A DNA stretch of 64,000 nt from Aquicoccus porphyridii (GCF_008369105.1 NZ_VINQ01000002.1:105298-169297), one strand, 5' to 3'; counted from the stretch's first letter, positions 49,297 to 58,378 are shown. Notes: generated by a model not told the origin, from the letters alone. Numbers and translations are program-made.

Positions 49297-50811
49297 TCAT
49301 TCGGCCCAACTCATGCGGTTGAGGAAGAGGCTCTCGTTGGATGTAGGCTGCCATTCGAGATTGTCCGCCGCACCGTAGATGATCGCGGCCTGGTAGAGCG
49401 GCAGGATGTCCGCATCCTCAAGCGCCATGCGGTTGATCTGGGCGTAAAGCTCGGCACGCCTGGTCTCGTCCAGTTCGCTGCGGGCCTCGTCGAGCAGGGC
49501 GTCGATCTCAGGATCGTTCACCCGGCTCCAGTTCGACGAAGAATGCAGCAGCGGATACATGATCCCGTCCGGATCCTGGCAGGCGCAGGACCAGCGCGAA
49601 AAGGTCAGCATCGGCGCCTGTTCCGGGGTGGTCTGCTGATCCTTCAGCCAGGTGGCCATGTCGGTCGTGTTGATCGCGACGTTCAGGCCGACATCGGTCA
49701 GCATCTGCTGGATCGCCTGCACGACGCGCTGATCGAAGACCGGCGAGGTGGCAAGGCCCAACTCCATGTCGGGCGCGACGTTCAGCCCGGCGATCAACTC
49801 GCGCGCCTTTTCGGGCTCATAGGCATAGCCCTTGATCCCGTCGGCCCAGCCGAAATGGGCGGGCGACAGCATCTGATCGACGATCTGCGGGTAGCCACCT
49901 AGCAGGCCCTCGACGATGGCCTCTCGGTCGATGGCATGGCCGATCGCCTTGCGCAGGTCAGGCTGATCGAGCGGCGGCCGGGCGCTGTTCATCGCGAAAT
50001 AGGCAACGCGTTCGGTGTTGACGGTCAGCACCTTGCCCTTGCCGCCACTTTCGACCTGCTGCGCGAGGTCGGTGTTCAGCGTTACGACAAGATCGGCGGC
50101 ACCGGCCTGCAGATCGGCCACGCGGGTCGCCGCATCCGGCACTCCGCGGAAGACGACGGACTCGAACGGACCCTTGTCGCCCCAGTAGTCCTCGTTCCTG
50201 GTCACGGTCACGGACACGCCGCGGTCCCAGCTTTCGAAGACATAGGGGCCCGAACCGACCGGGGCCTCGTTGAACTCGGCCGACGTCATGGTCGAAGCAA
50301 TGTGCTTGGGCACGATGGACAGCTTCACCAGCTGTGCCAGCAGCGCCGGATAGGCGCCGTCGGTGGTCAACGTGACCTCGTTCTCGCCGGTGGCCTCGGC
50401 CTTGATGATCTTGTTGAACTGCCCCAGCTGCGGCGAGCCAAAATCGGGGTTCGTGATCCGGTCGACGGAATAGACCACGTCTTCGGGCGTGAGCAGCGTG
50501 CCATCGTGGAACATGACGTCGTCGCGGATGGTGAAGACGGTATCGGTATCGCTGGTCCGCTCCCACTTCGTCGCGATCTGCGATACGATCTGGCCCGCGT
50601 CATCGCGTGTGACCATGTTGTCGAAGATATTGCGGTAGACGTAGTAGCTGTCTGGGTTCCATTGCTGGTGCGGGTCGAGCGACGAGGGCTCGTTCACCAG
50701 ATCGACGGTCAGCAGATCCTTTGCGATGGCCGGGGTCAGCGCGAACATCGCGACCCCAAGGGACAGGGCAATCGGCAGCGCGAAGCGCGCCACTCTCTTC
50801 GTGGTATTCAT
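49297..50811 (-). CDS. ABC transporter substrate-binding protein, family 5 (copy 2)
   Basis: A 504-residue paralogue of the gene next to it, obviously a tandem duplication: both carry DPHQQWNPDSYYVYRNIFDN, LTPEDVVYSV and WSCACQD. Signal peptide ends ALTPAIA before KDLLTVDLVNE. The start overlaps the GntR stop as ATGA. Two binding proteins with one permease suggests either a broader ligand range or separate affinities. Confidence 0.9.
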   Translation of the reverse strand: MNTTKRVARFALPIALSLGVAMFALTPAIAKDLLTVDLVNEPSSLDPHQQWNPDSYYVYRNIFDNMVTRDDAGQIVSQIATKWERTSDTDTVFTIRDDVMFHDGTLLTPEDVVYSVDRITNPDFGSPQLGQFNKIIKAEATGENEVTLTTDGAYPALLAQLVKLSIVPKHIASTMTSAEFNEAPVGSGPYVFESWDRGVSVTVTRNEDYWGDKGPFESVVFRGVPDAATRVADLQAGAADLVVTLNTDLAQQVESGGKGKVLTVNTERVAYFAMNSARPPLDQPDLRKAIGHAIDREAIVEGLLGGYPQIVDQMLSPAHFGWADGIKGYAYEPEKARELIAGLNVAPDMELGLATSPVFDQRVVQAIQQMLTDVGLNVAINTTDMATWLKDQQTTPEQAPMLTFSRWSCACQDPDGIMYPLLHSSSNWSRVNDPEIDALLDEARSELDETRRAELYAQINRMALEDADILPLYQAAIIYGAADNLEWQPTSNESLFLNRMSWAE

Positions 50812-51629
50812 GACGAGACTCCATTGTTGGACTTGATCCCGGGCTCGCCTGTGATCTTTGTCCCGGGTGTTGCGCCTCCGTCCGGCCTTGGCTGACCGTT
50901 GTTGGATGAGGCGTCGTGGGCGTCGAGAGGGACGCCAAGCTCGGTGCGGTCCCGCATGAGGCCCGCAAAGGCGTACTCCTGAAAAGTGGTAATGTCGGAC
51001 ATCCGGAGCGCGACGATCCGCGCGCCGTCCCCGGCCGCCACAGCCTGCGTCAGCGCCCGCGCCTGGCAGGCGGCAAAGGGCGGCAATGCGGGCGTTTCGA
51101 GGAACCGCATGATGCGTTCGGAATGATCCCAGAGCCCGACGAGGAAATGGGCCATCAGCCGGTTCCCGACGGCGTTCGACAGAATATCGAGCAGCTCGCG
51201 TTCATAGCCGCGCCGCGTCGTGAGGCTGGCAGAATCCCGCTGACCTTCGAGCACCTCGATCATCTCGGCCAGCTCTTCCATGCGGCTCAGCGCAACGGCG
51301 TCGGGGCGCGCCTCGGCAAGGCAGGGTTCGACCTGCCGCCGCGCCGCGATCACGTCGCCGATCAGGGCACCGGTGACCGGCAGCACCTTCCAGCCGGACC
51401 GCCGGATGGGATGCACGAGACCCATGGCCGACAGCCGGGCCAGCGCGACGCGAACCGCCGCGCGACCAAGCCCGAATCTCTCGGAAATCTGCGCCTCGGT
51501 CGCAATCGACCCGGGCAGGAGCTCGCAGGACTGAACGGCCACCTTCAGCCGGTCCTCGGCAAAGCTGGTCTTCTGCACCGGCTGAAGCGGGTCGGTCTTG
51601 CCAATGAAAGGCGATGCCGGATCGAACAC
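50808..51629 (-). CDS. GntR-family transcriptional regulator
   Basis: A 273-residue FadR/GntR-type regulator. The winged helix covers about 22-88 (EDRLKVAVQSCELLPGSIATEAQISERFGLGRAAVRVALARLSAMGLVHP), followed by an FCD-like helical ligand domain. It starts with GTG at 51629, with GAGGAGAGTC upstream. It is the first gene of the operon it presumably controls, so autoregulation in response to the imported compound is likely. The C-terminal 40 residues are low-complexity (NNGQPRPDGGATPG). Confidence 0.87.
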   Translation of the reverse strand: MFDPASPFIGKTDPLQPVQKTSFAEDRLKVAVQSCELLPGSIATEAQISERFGLGRAAVRVALARLSAMGLVHPIRRSGWKVLPVTGALIGDVIAARRQVEPCLAEARPDAVALSRMEELAEMIEVLEGQRDSASLTTRRGYERELLDILSNAVGNRLMAHFLVGLWDHSERIMRFLETPALPPFAACQARALTQAVAAGDGARIVALRMSDITTFQEYAFAGLMRDRTELGVPLDAHDASSNNGQPRPDGGATPGTKITGEPGIKSNNGVSS

Positions 51630-51655
51630 GTGACTCTCCTCTACCTATTTTGAAG

Positions 51656-51685
51656 ATGCTAAACTCAAGTTATGAAGATCGTCAA
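51656..51685 (-). promoter_or_regulatory. Predicted promoter of the GntR-dpp operon
   Basis: On the minus strand TTGACG (51685-51680), 18 bases, then TAGCAT (51661-51656), in an AT-rich stretch 27 bases before the GTG. Confidence 0.5.
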
Positions 51686-51778
51686 ACAGTAAAACTGACA
51701 TCTTTTATACCTTTGGCCCAAGAATCCTCGCGACCAGCACGGAAATGCTCAGACTTTCATCAACAGGCGGCAGGAGTC

Positions 51779-52151
51779 ATCGGTGCAGCTCGCTTTCTCG
51801 AAACCGCCCGTGCCGGTTCTTGGAAAACGTCGACTGATCCGGCACACGGTCATTCAGATCGAGACGGCAGAACCACCGATAGGCTAGGTTCAGATGCACC
51901 TCCTCGCACAGGCGACGCAGCGACCGGATGCCAAAGCAACAGGCGACCAGCAGCATTCGGATCAGCAGTTCGTGATCGACCGAGGGAGGGCCAGTATGGC
52001 TTTAGAAACCGGCAAGATGGGCGCGAATGCCGCTCAAGTCGACAAACCGATCAATCGACCGCAACAGGTGGCCTTGGGGGACATGATCCTCGAGCGAAAA
52101 CTCGTAGAACAAAGCCGCCTGCGCTTCCTGCCTCGGTCCCATCATCGCCAT
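51779..52151 (-). pseudogene. Broken transposase, IS1182/IS5-like
   Basis: The frame from MAMMGPRQEAQAALFYEFSL through DHVPQGHLLRSIDRFVDL reaches a stop (TAA at about 52000) and resumes as SHTGPPSVDHELLIRMLLVACCFGIRS, then LCEEVHLNLAYRWFCRL and PDQSTFSKNRHGRFRES. This is the N-terminal third of an IS1182-type transposase, with an in-frame stop and no catalytic C-terminal part. No terminal inverted repeats are seen. It lies between the GntR promoter and the nitrilase gene. Confidence 0.8.
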
Positions 52152-52277
52152 TCCACCCGCCCGATGTCTGAATTGAATCAGCGAAACACGCTTCAATCGA
52201 GCACGAGTTTTGCAACAAAATACGCCCAAAATACCGAATGTTGCGGGGGCTCGGATTGGCCGGGATGAGTTTGGAGG

Positions 52278-53231
52278 TTATTGTCGCTGTTCAGGTAAAC
52301 AGGTAAATGTGACCGGGTCTTTCCGGCTCCGGTCCACGGATAGCGAAAAGACATCCGGGCGGGCGTAGTGTCCCGAGGCGTCGAATTTGCGCCGGGAGGC
52401 TCGGGCGGCGGCCACGTCGATCTCGGTCACAAGCAAGCCCTTTTCCTTGTGCATCGGCCCAGCGGCAATGCCGCCAAAAGGTTTGTAGACCACCGCATCG
52501 CCTGGATTGACCCATTCGCCCTTGTTGGGAAACAGCGTTTCATGGTGGGGGATATCCTCCGGAATATCCGAGACCTCCAGGCTCGTCGCGCAACCGATCA
52601 CCCAGGACCCGCTTTCCCGCGCGATATGCTGCATCGAGGCCAGCCATGTCTCACCGCTGTCCCATGTCGGGGCGACATAGATATCCATATTCTGGGCATA
52701 AAGCGCGTAGCGTGCCAGCGGCATGTAGCTTTCCCAACAGATAAGCGCCCCGATCCGCCCTACTGCCGTATCGACCACTTTCAACCCGGATGCATCGCCG
52801 AATCCCCAGATCATGCGTTCCGGGTTGGTCGGCATCAGTTTGCGGTGATTGTTGGCAATCCGGCCATCTGCATCGATGATGATGCAGGAATTGTAGATCG
52901 TTGATCCGGACACCGCGCCATCCAGCTCCTGGTAACCCGCTACTATCACCATGTCGTTTTCGACCGCGGCTTCCTGCAGAGGCTTCATGCCCCCGCGGCT
53001 CAGGTCGATGCAATTGGCCTGCAGCACGGCGAATAGCGCGTCGGTTTTGCCCATGTCGGCGCCAGGTGACAGGCGCCAGCCGAAGGTCGGGTATCCGGGG
53101 AACCACGCTTCGGGGAAAACCAGAAGCTTCGCGCCCTCGCTGGCGGCCTTTTCGACCAGGCCAATGGCCCGATCCATGCTGGCGGTGAGGTTCAAGTAGA
53201 CGGGAGGTTCCTGTACAACAGCGATCTTCAT
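52278..53231 (-). CDS. Nitrilase/carbon-nitrogen hydrolase
   Basis: A 317-residue nitrilase-superfamily enzyme. The catalytic triad is visible: Glu in LLVFPEAWFPGYPTF near 42, Lys in NNHRKLMPTNPERM near 130, and Cys in RIGALICWESYMPLARYALYAQ near 163. The CWE with FPEAWFPGYP is the nitrilase branch proper, which turns nitriles to carboxylic acids and ammonia. I chose ATG 53231, since GGAAGG lies nine bases upstream; the ATG at 53240 leaves no room for it. It follows the methyltransferase gene by 18 bases. Confidence 0.92.
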   Translation of the reverse strand: MKIAVVQEPPVYLNLTASMDRAIGLVEKAASEGAKLLVFPEAWFPGYPTFGWRLSPGADMGKTDALFAVLQANCIDLSRGGMKPLQEAAVENDMVIVAGYQELDGAVSGSTIYNSCIIIDADGRIANNHRKLMPTNPERMIWGFGDASGLKVVDTAVGRIGALICWESYMPLARYALYAQNMDIYVAPTWDSGETWLASMQHIARESGSWVIGCATSLEVSDIPEDIPHHETLFPNKGEWVNPGDAVVYKPFGGIAAGPMHKEKGLLVTEIDVAAARASRRKFDASGHYARPDVFSLSVDRSRKDPVTFTCLPEQRQ

Positions 53232-53249
53232 GTCTGACATCCTTCCTGT

Positions 53250-54101
53250 TCAGTTCCGGCCCGAGACGACGACCATCTCGCATGGCCCGACAAAGCCTTG
53301 TTCTGTTTCGAACGCGGCAAGGGCCATGCCGATCTCGGCCCAGACATCTTCCTGCGCGTCGGCAGATAACCCGCCCAGCATCTGGTGCAGCGCGCCAAAG
53401 CTCTCGCGCTCAAACCGCAGGCAATCGGCAGCCGTGGGCAGATATACCGGGGCGTCCATCACGCGTTCTTCGATATCGGAAAACCCCGCGGTCTCCAGCA
53501 CCCCCGCCAGAACCCCGGGCGCGCCAAGGCTGAAGGGCCCCGGCTGGCCCGGAAGCGGCGGCGGCAGCTTGGCACGCTCGCGGATGATCGAAACAGGGGT
53601 TGAAAAGAACCCGTTCCGATCCGGCGTCGAATAGACCACGGCGGCAAACCGTCCGCTGGGTTTCAACGCCTTGCGAATGCTGGCCAGTGCGGCCTGCTGA
53701 TCGGGGAAATAGATCAGCCCAACGCGCGAGATCGCCGCATCGAAGGAGGCAGCTGGCACATCAAGCGCCTCTCCATCGGCCACTTGCGTATCCAGATTGG
53801 TATACCCTCGCCCCCGTGCGTTCTCCGCTGCGAACTCAAGGATGTTCGAAGAGATGTCCGTGGCCAGTACTCGGCCCGACGGCCCCACCCGCTCGGCGGC
53901 CAGAAGCGATTGGTCCCCGGCGCCTGCCGCCACGTCCAGCACGTGGGAGCCTTCGACCACTCCAGCCATCTCCAGCATGACATCGGTCGTCGGACCAAGC
54001 CAACTGCGCAAAAGGCCGCCCCAGTCATTCCAAGCCTTGGCCGCGTGCTGCCACTGTGCGCAAGTGGTTGTCTTATAGGCGATCGGATCAAACGCAGTCA
54101 T
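53250..54101 (-). CDS. Class I SAM-dependent methyltransferase
   Basis: A 283-residue methyltransferase of the UbiE/ArsM-like group. The SAM site is VLDVAAGAGDQSLLAAERVGPSGRVLATDIS near 52-82, with VADGEALDVPAASFDAAISRVGLIYF. AAAGGAGG precedes the ATG at 54101. It is probably co-transcribed with the nitrilase and divergent from the winged-helix regulator. The substrate is unknown. Confidence 0.87.
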   Translation of the reverse strand: MTAFDPIAYKTTTCAQWQHAAKAWNDWGGLLRSWLGPTTDVMLEMAGVVEGSHVLDVAAGAGDQSLLAAERVGPSGRVLATDISSNILEFAAENARGRGYTNLDTQVADGEALDVPAASFDAAISRVGLIYFPDQQAALASIRKALKPSGRFAAVVYSTPDRNGFFSTPVSIIRERAKLPPPLPGQPGPFSLGAPGVLAGVLETAGFSDIEERVMDAPVYLPTAADCLRFERESFGALHQMLGGLSADAQEDVWAEIGMALAAFETEQGFVGPCEMVVVSGRN

Positions 54102-54159
54102 CGGTGTGTCCTCCTTTGGTCTCATCTGCCAACGCTGCAACATCGCCGCAAATAAAGTC

Positions 54160-54181
54160 CCAACGGTTTTCCAACGGTTTT
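54160..54181. repeat. Tandem 11-bp direct repeat in a divergent promoter region
   Basis: CCAACGGTTTT occurs twice with no gap (54160-54170 and 54171-54181); CCAACG also occurs at 54129-54134. One-turn spacing is what OmpR/CadC-type winged-helix proteins bind, and one is encoded next door. Confidence 0.6.
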
Positions 54182-54231
54182 CCGCTTTTTTGAGCTATGA
54201 TTAGGGAAACGCCGCGCGAAAGGCCCCATCC

Positions 54232-55854
54232 TTGCCCAATCCCAGCCAGCCGGATCGCTTTCTCGTCCATGGTCATGTCGTGACCCCGGACACCAACGAG
54301 ATCGCCCGCGATGGAACGGTCGCGCGAATCGAGCCGAAATCGATGGAAACGCTGGTGCATCTTTGCGCCCATGCCGGCGAGTTGGTGTCACGCGACGACC
54401 TGCAGCAAGCGATCTGGGGCGATGTAGTTGTCGGCGACGACAGCCTGACCAATGCGATCATCAAGATCCGCAAGGCTTTTGGAGACGATGCGCGAAACCC
54501 GCAAGTGATCGAAACCATTCCGAAACGCGGATACCGCCTGATCGCGGCGGTAGAGCATGAAAGGCAAAGACCCCTGTCAGCTACACCACGGAACCGGCAA
54601 CCGGCATTGCTCGTTCTGTTTCTGGCCGTAATTGCGATGGCCGGTAGCCTATTCCTTTTCAGTAGCCAGCAACCTTCGACAGCAGCGCAGAATCCGGTGA
54701 CACAATCCGCGCTGGCCGACACCCGAACGCGCATCCTGGTCGCGCCATTCCGGAACCTCAGCGGTGATCCAGCGCAGGACTACCTGGTGCGCGGCGTGGA
54801 AGAGACCCTGCTGACCGGCTTGGCCCAATTCCCACGAATTGCGGCAATGCAGGGGCAGGCTTCACCACCCGCAGATTACCGGCTTGAAGGCAGCGTATAT
54901 CGCAACGGTAGACGCATTCGGGTCGAGGCGCGGTTGCTCGAAGTGGCGACGGGTATCATCCTGTCGACAGAACGACATGAGGGTGACTTTTCCGATCTGA
55001 TAGCGATCGAAGCCGAGATCGAGGTTACCATTCTGTCCGCCCTTGCGAACGATATCGAAATCGCCAACCGGACCAGCGCGTCACGCGGATACACCCATTC
55101 GGTCGACGCCTATGACTTGTTCCTTCGCGCACGCTCTGCTCTTTTGCCGCGCGACCAATCCGGCAACGCCCGCGCCCGCGAGTTGTACACACAGGCAATC
55201 GAACGGGACCCCCGTTTCGCGCGCGCCTATGCCGGTTTGGCCCTGACCCATGCCGCCGATTATCGTAATGGTTGGGTGGAGAATAGGCAGGACTCCCTGA
55301 ATATGGCCCTGAAAACGGCACAGATCGCGCTTGGGATTGAACCCAACATGCCAGAGCAACTATGGGTCATCGGCTATGTCCAAACCCAGTTGCGCGAACA
55401 CGCCAAGGCCGAAGCAGCGTTGAAAGACGCCCTGGAGCTTGATCCGTTCTATGCCGATGCCTACGCTTTGATGGCGGGGGTCAAGACATATGCAGGGCAA
55501 CCAGAAGCCTCCATCCCGTTGCTGCGCGAAGCGATGCGCCTCAACCCCCAAGCCGGGTATCTTTATTTCCTGCTGCTCGGGCGGGCTTACTATTTCTTGG
55601 GGGATTGTGAGCAGGCGAATATCAACCTGCATGAGGCGGCTGTCCGTAACCTCGCGAATGTGGAAACACGCCTCTACATAGCCGCCTGCATGGTCGAAGC
55701 CGACGACTTGGATGGCGCCCGGTGGGAGGTGGAGGAAATCCTGAACTTGGCGCCGTCATTTAGTGTTGAATCCTTTTTCAACTCGTACCCTATGGCCGAT
55801 CCCGATCAGACCGAGACGCTGACACACGATCTGAAAATGGCTGGAGCCACCTGA
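54232..55854 (+). CDS. Winged-helix (CadC-type) regulator with membrane segment and TPR repeats
   Basis: A 540-residue regulator. Residues about 10-105 are an OmpR/CadC-type winged helix (IEPKSMETLVHLCAHAGELVSRDDLQQAIWG, TNAIIKIRKAFGDDARNPQVIETIPKRGYRLIA). A membrane helix follows (LLVLFLAVIAMAGSLFLF), then an adenylate-cyclase-associated domain (ILVAPFRNLSGDPAQDYLVRGVEETLLTGL), and TPR repeats from about 330. The only start that fits is TTG at 54232, behind GAAAGG. It probably senses an envelope or periplasmic signal and controls the divergent methyltransferase-nitrilase operon. Confidence 0.85.
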   Translation: MPNPSQPDRFLVHGHVVTPDTNEIARDGTVARIEPKSMETLVHLCAHAGELVSRDDLQQAIWGDVVVGDDSLTNAIIKIRKAFGDDARNPQVIETIPKRGYRLIAAVEHERQRPLSATPRNRQPALLVLFLAVIAMAGSLFLFSSQQPSTAAQNPVTQSALADTRTRILVAPFRNLSGDPAQDYLVRGVEETLLTGLAQFPRIAAMQGQASPPADYRLEGSVYRNGRRIRVEARLLEVATGIILSTERHEGDFSDLIAIEAEIEVTILSALANDIEIANRTSASRGYTHSVDAYDLFLRARSALLPRDQSGNARARELYTQAIERDPRFARAYAGLALTHAADYRNGWVENRQDSLNMALKTAQIALGIEPNMPEQLWVIGYVQTQLREHAKAEAALKDALELDPFYADAYALMAGVKTYAGQPEASIPLLREAMRLNPQAGYLYFLLLGRAYYFLGDCEQANINLHEAAVRNLANVETRLYIAACMVEADDLDGARWEVEEILNLAPSFSVESFFNSYPMADPDQTETLTHDLKMAGAT

Positions 55855-56131
55855 ACGGGCTTCTTCCTGAAAGCGGTGATGTGGGCTGAAAAGGCTGGTT
55901 CGCGCCCGTCCTGCAGAAACCGCCTGTCGCAACATGCCGACACCAGCCATTCGATCCAGAATGAAGAGCGGCAGCTCCGGCCCGTCTGTCGCCATCCGAT
56001 CATCGGAAATGCCGCAAGATGCGCAAACGGCAGGAATGCGAAAGCTGCATTGTGCGTAACTTGTCCCGGCCAATAGCCGCAAAGGGCCAATCACGTCTCG
56101 AAGGCCCATCACGGTTTGCAACTTCGGAGCG
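55855..56131. other. Gene-free region after the regulator
   Basis: No family-like frame on either strand. Frames on the minus strand exist but show no recognisable domain. It may contain the decayed edge of whatever XRE-type locus remains at 56132-56317. Confidence 0.5.
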
Positions 56132-56317
56132 TCAGGTGTCCTTGCGCAACCGGACGCCTGCGCCGCCCCCATTCTCCGCTATTAGCTCTACCCTGGCGGA
56201 TTCGAGGGCGGCGCGGAGCGCAACGATGGTGCGCGGATAGGGGGAACTCTGTCCCATTTCAAAGCCCGCAATGCTGCGCGCCGTCGAGCAGATGGCCGAG
56301 GCTGCAAGACTGCCCAA
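56132..56317 (-). pseudogene. Remnant of an XRE-type helix-turn-helix regulator
   Basis: The frame GSLAASAICSTARSIAGFEM, then SSPYPRTIVALRAALES and VELIAENGGGAGVRLRK, is the second half of a typical short XRE protein (FExG-x3-PYPRT, ALExAGVxFIxENGGG). The usual start with the first HTH helix is lost behind an in-frame stop. A functional short form starting at TTG 56317 is possible but unlikely. Confidence 0.6.
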
Positions 56318-56596
56318 TCTCCCCGAAGCTCAAAGCCTGTTTGTTCTGATTACGGCCACGCAAAGCAAGTTGATCGAGGCTGACGACGCTCACGCTATTG
56401 AGGGGGTGGTGCGCAGAGGCACGACAGGCGAGATGACGCCCGGGTGTCTGACGTCAGCCGATCAACGTGGATCGGGCGGAATTCCCCCGGTTTTCTTGTG
56501 ACTGCGCAAATTGATTACAAATCCGGCGACAAAGGCAAAGCAGTAGGGCAAGGCATGACTGCCGACACCCATAAATTGTTGTTTTATTTGGCTTAC
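56318..56596. other. Gene-free stretch between XRE remnant and tRNA
   Basis: I see no gene here. The tRNA below is transcribed toward this stretch, so its terminator should lie in it, but no clear hairpin with T-run was found. Confidence 0.5.
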
Positions 56597-56672
56597 TGGT
56601 GCCCCCACACGGACTCGAACCGCGGACCTACTGATTACAAATCAGTTGCTCTACCAGCTGAGCTATAGGGGC
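56597..56672 (-). tRNA. tRNA-Thr(UGU)
   Basis: The minus strand folds as a 76-base tRNA including encoded CCA. Acceptor GCCCCTA pairs with TGGGGGC, the D arm is GCTCAGCTGGTAGAGC, the anticodon arm CTGATTTGTAATCAG gives anticodon TGT, and the T arm is GCGGTTCGAGTCCGT. It lies 48 bases after the permease stop on the same strand. Confidence 0.97.
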
Positions 56673-56719
56673 GCCGGTGAGGGCATACGAAATGCAACGC
56701 AGCCACGCAAGCCGGAAAA

Positions 56720-58378
56720 TCATCTGTTCGCCCGCGCCAACAACCCCACCGCAACCAACCCTACCCCAATGATCAAAACCGCCGCCGGAGCTGCATTGCC
56801 AAGGTTTTCAAGGCTCGCTTCGTTGTGGACCCGCGTGGCGAGGGTGTCAAAGTTGAACGGTCGCAACAAAAGCGTTGCTGGCAGTTCCTTCACGCAATCC
56901 ACGAAGACCAGCAAGAGCGCCGAACCCACCGATCCACGGATGAGCGGGTAATAGATCTCATGCAACGTCTGCCCCTGTGACCGCCCAAGCGATCGCGCCG
57001 CCATGGGCAAACTCGGCGATACCCGTCCCATTGCCGCATCGGCCGCCCCTTGCGCGATCGCGAAGAACCGCACCGAATAGGCAAGGACCAGGGCAAAAGC
57101 CGATCCGGTCATGATAAGCCCGATATCATATCCGGTCAGGTTTTCCACCATGTCGGCCAGCCAGTTGTCTATCGTGGCCAGGGGTATGAGAATTCCCACC
57201 GCAAGTACCGCGCCGGGCGCGGCGTACCCGATGGTTGTCACCGGCAATAGCTTCCGAGGCAGGCTCCGCCCCGACAAACGCACGCCATAAACAAGAAACA
57301 CACCGGCCAGAACCGTCACAACGGCGGCCGTTCCACCGACGGTCAACGTATTGATCAATGCGCTGAACAAGGCCGGGTTGGCCCATTGATCTGCGTTGGC
57401 CAGCGCATGTTTCAGGATGACGGCAGCAGGAAGAATAAACCCGATAGCAAATGGAAACAGGCACAACAGGAACGCCACGGCGGCGGCCCATCCTGTCACC
57501 CGCTTGCGCTCGACCGGGCGGTGCCGGGTCGAAAGATCGAAAAACTTGACCTTTCGGCGCGAAAGTCTTTCCAGCATCACCAGCAAAATGACGATCGCAA
57601 GAACCACCGAGGCAATCTGCGCCGCCCCGCCGGCATTGTTGCTCTCGAGCCAGACGTTGAAAATACCGGCGGTCAGGGTTTGGACGGCAAAGAAATCGAC
57701 CGTGCCGAAATCATTCACCGTCTCCATCATCACGATTGCCACACCCGCCGCAATCGCCGGGCGCGCCAAGGGCAGGCCAACGCGCCAGAACCGCGCCAAC
57801 GCCCCGGCCCCGAGGCTCATCGCCACCTCTTCGGAACTGCCCGACTGCTCCCGAAAGGCGGCCCGCGAAAGCAAATAAACATATGGGTAAAGCGAGGCGC
57901 TCAACACGATAATCGCCGCCCCCATCGACCGGATCTCGGGAAACCAGTAATCCCGCGCCGTCTGCCAACCGAACATCGCCCGCAAGCCGGTCTGAACCGG
58001 CCCCGCATATTCCAGAAGGTCGACAAGCGCATAGGCCCCGACATAGGCAGGGATCGCCAAGGGCAACAATAACAACCATTCAAGCCAGCGCGACATTGGA
58101 AAGCTGTAACGAGAAATGATCCACGCCGCACCGGTTCCCACAACCGCGGTGACAGCGCCGACCGCGCTCATCAATACAAGCGTGTTCCTGAGGTAGCGCG
58201 GCAATGTCGTGGCCAACAGATGTGGCCAGATATTATCAACTGGAAACAACGCGATCCACAACACCGCGGCAATCGGCGCCAACACGATGATTGCAATGAC
58301 CATCGCCCCGACAGACCACGGATCCACCAGATCGCGCCAAGCACGCCTATCATTCTTGAGAAGAGTCTCGAGGCTCAT
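56720..58378 (-). CDS. Iron(III)-type ABC transporter permease (FbpB/SfuB-like, fused)
   Basis: A 552-residue permease with about twelve membrane segments made from two similar halves, as in FbpB/SfuB. EAA-like loops are EVAMSLGAGALARFWRVGLPLARPAI near residue 185 and AAMGRVSPSLPMAARSLGRSQGQTLHEIYYPLIRGSV near 455. The family imports ferric iron delivered by a periplasmic protein. Neither binding protein nor ATPase is adjacent, so partners are coded elsewhere. Other substrates (thiamine, putrescine) use related permeases. Confidence 0.88.
   Translation of the reverse strand: MSLETLLKNDRRAWRDLVDPWSVGAMVIAIIVLAPIAAVLWIALFPVDNIWPHLLATTLPRYLRNTLVLMSAVGAVTAVVGTGAAWIISRYSFPMSRWLEWLLLLPLAIPAYVGAYALVDLLEYAGPVQTGLRAMFGWQTARDYWFPEIRSMGAAIIVLSASLYPYVYLLSRAAFREQSGSSEEVAMSLGAGALARFWRVGLPLARPAIAAGVAIVMMETVNDFGTVDFFAVQTLTAGIFNVWLESNNAGGAAQIASVVLAIVILLVMLERLSRRKVKFFDLSTRHRPVERKRVTGWAAAVAFLLCLFPFAIGFILPAAVILKHALANADQWANPALFSALINTLTVGGTAAVVTVLAGVFLVYGVRLSGRSLPRKLLPVTTIGYAAPGAVLAVGILIPLATIDNWLADMVENLTGYDIGLIMTGSAFALVLAYSVRFFAIAQGAADAAMGRVSPSLPMAARSLGRSQGQTLHEIYYPLIRGSVGSALLLVFVDCVKELPATLLLRPFNFDTLATRVHNEASLENLGNAAPAAVLIIGVGLVAVGLLARANR

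Noticed and set aside
56444-56668. A 74-codon frame running through tRNA-Thr
   Set aside because: Its last third is the complement of the tRNA; the tRNA fold is unambiguous.
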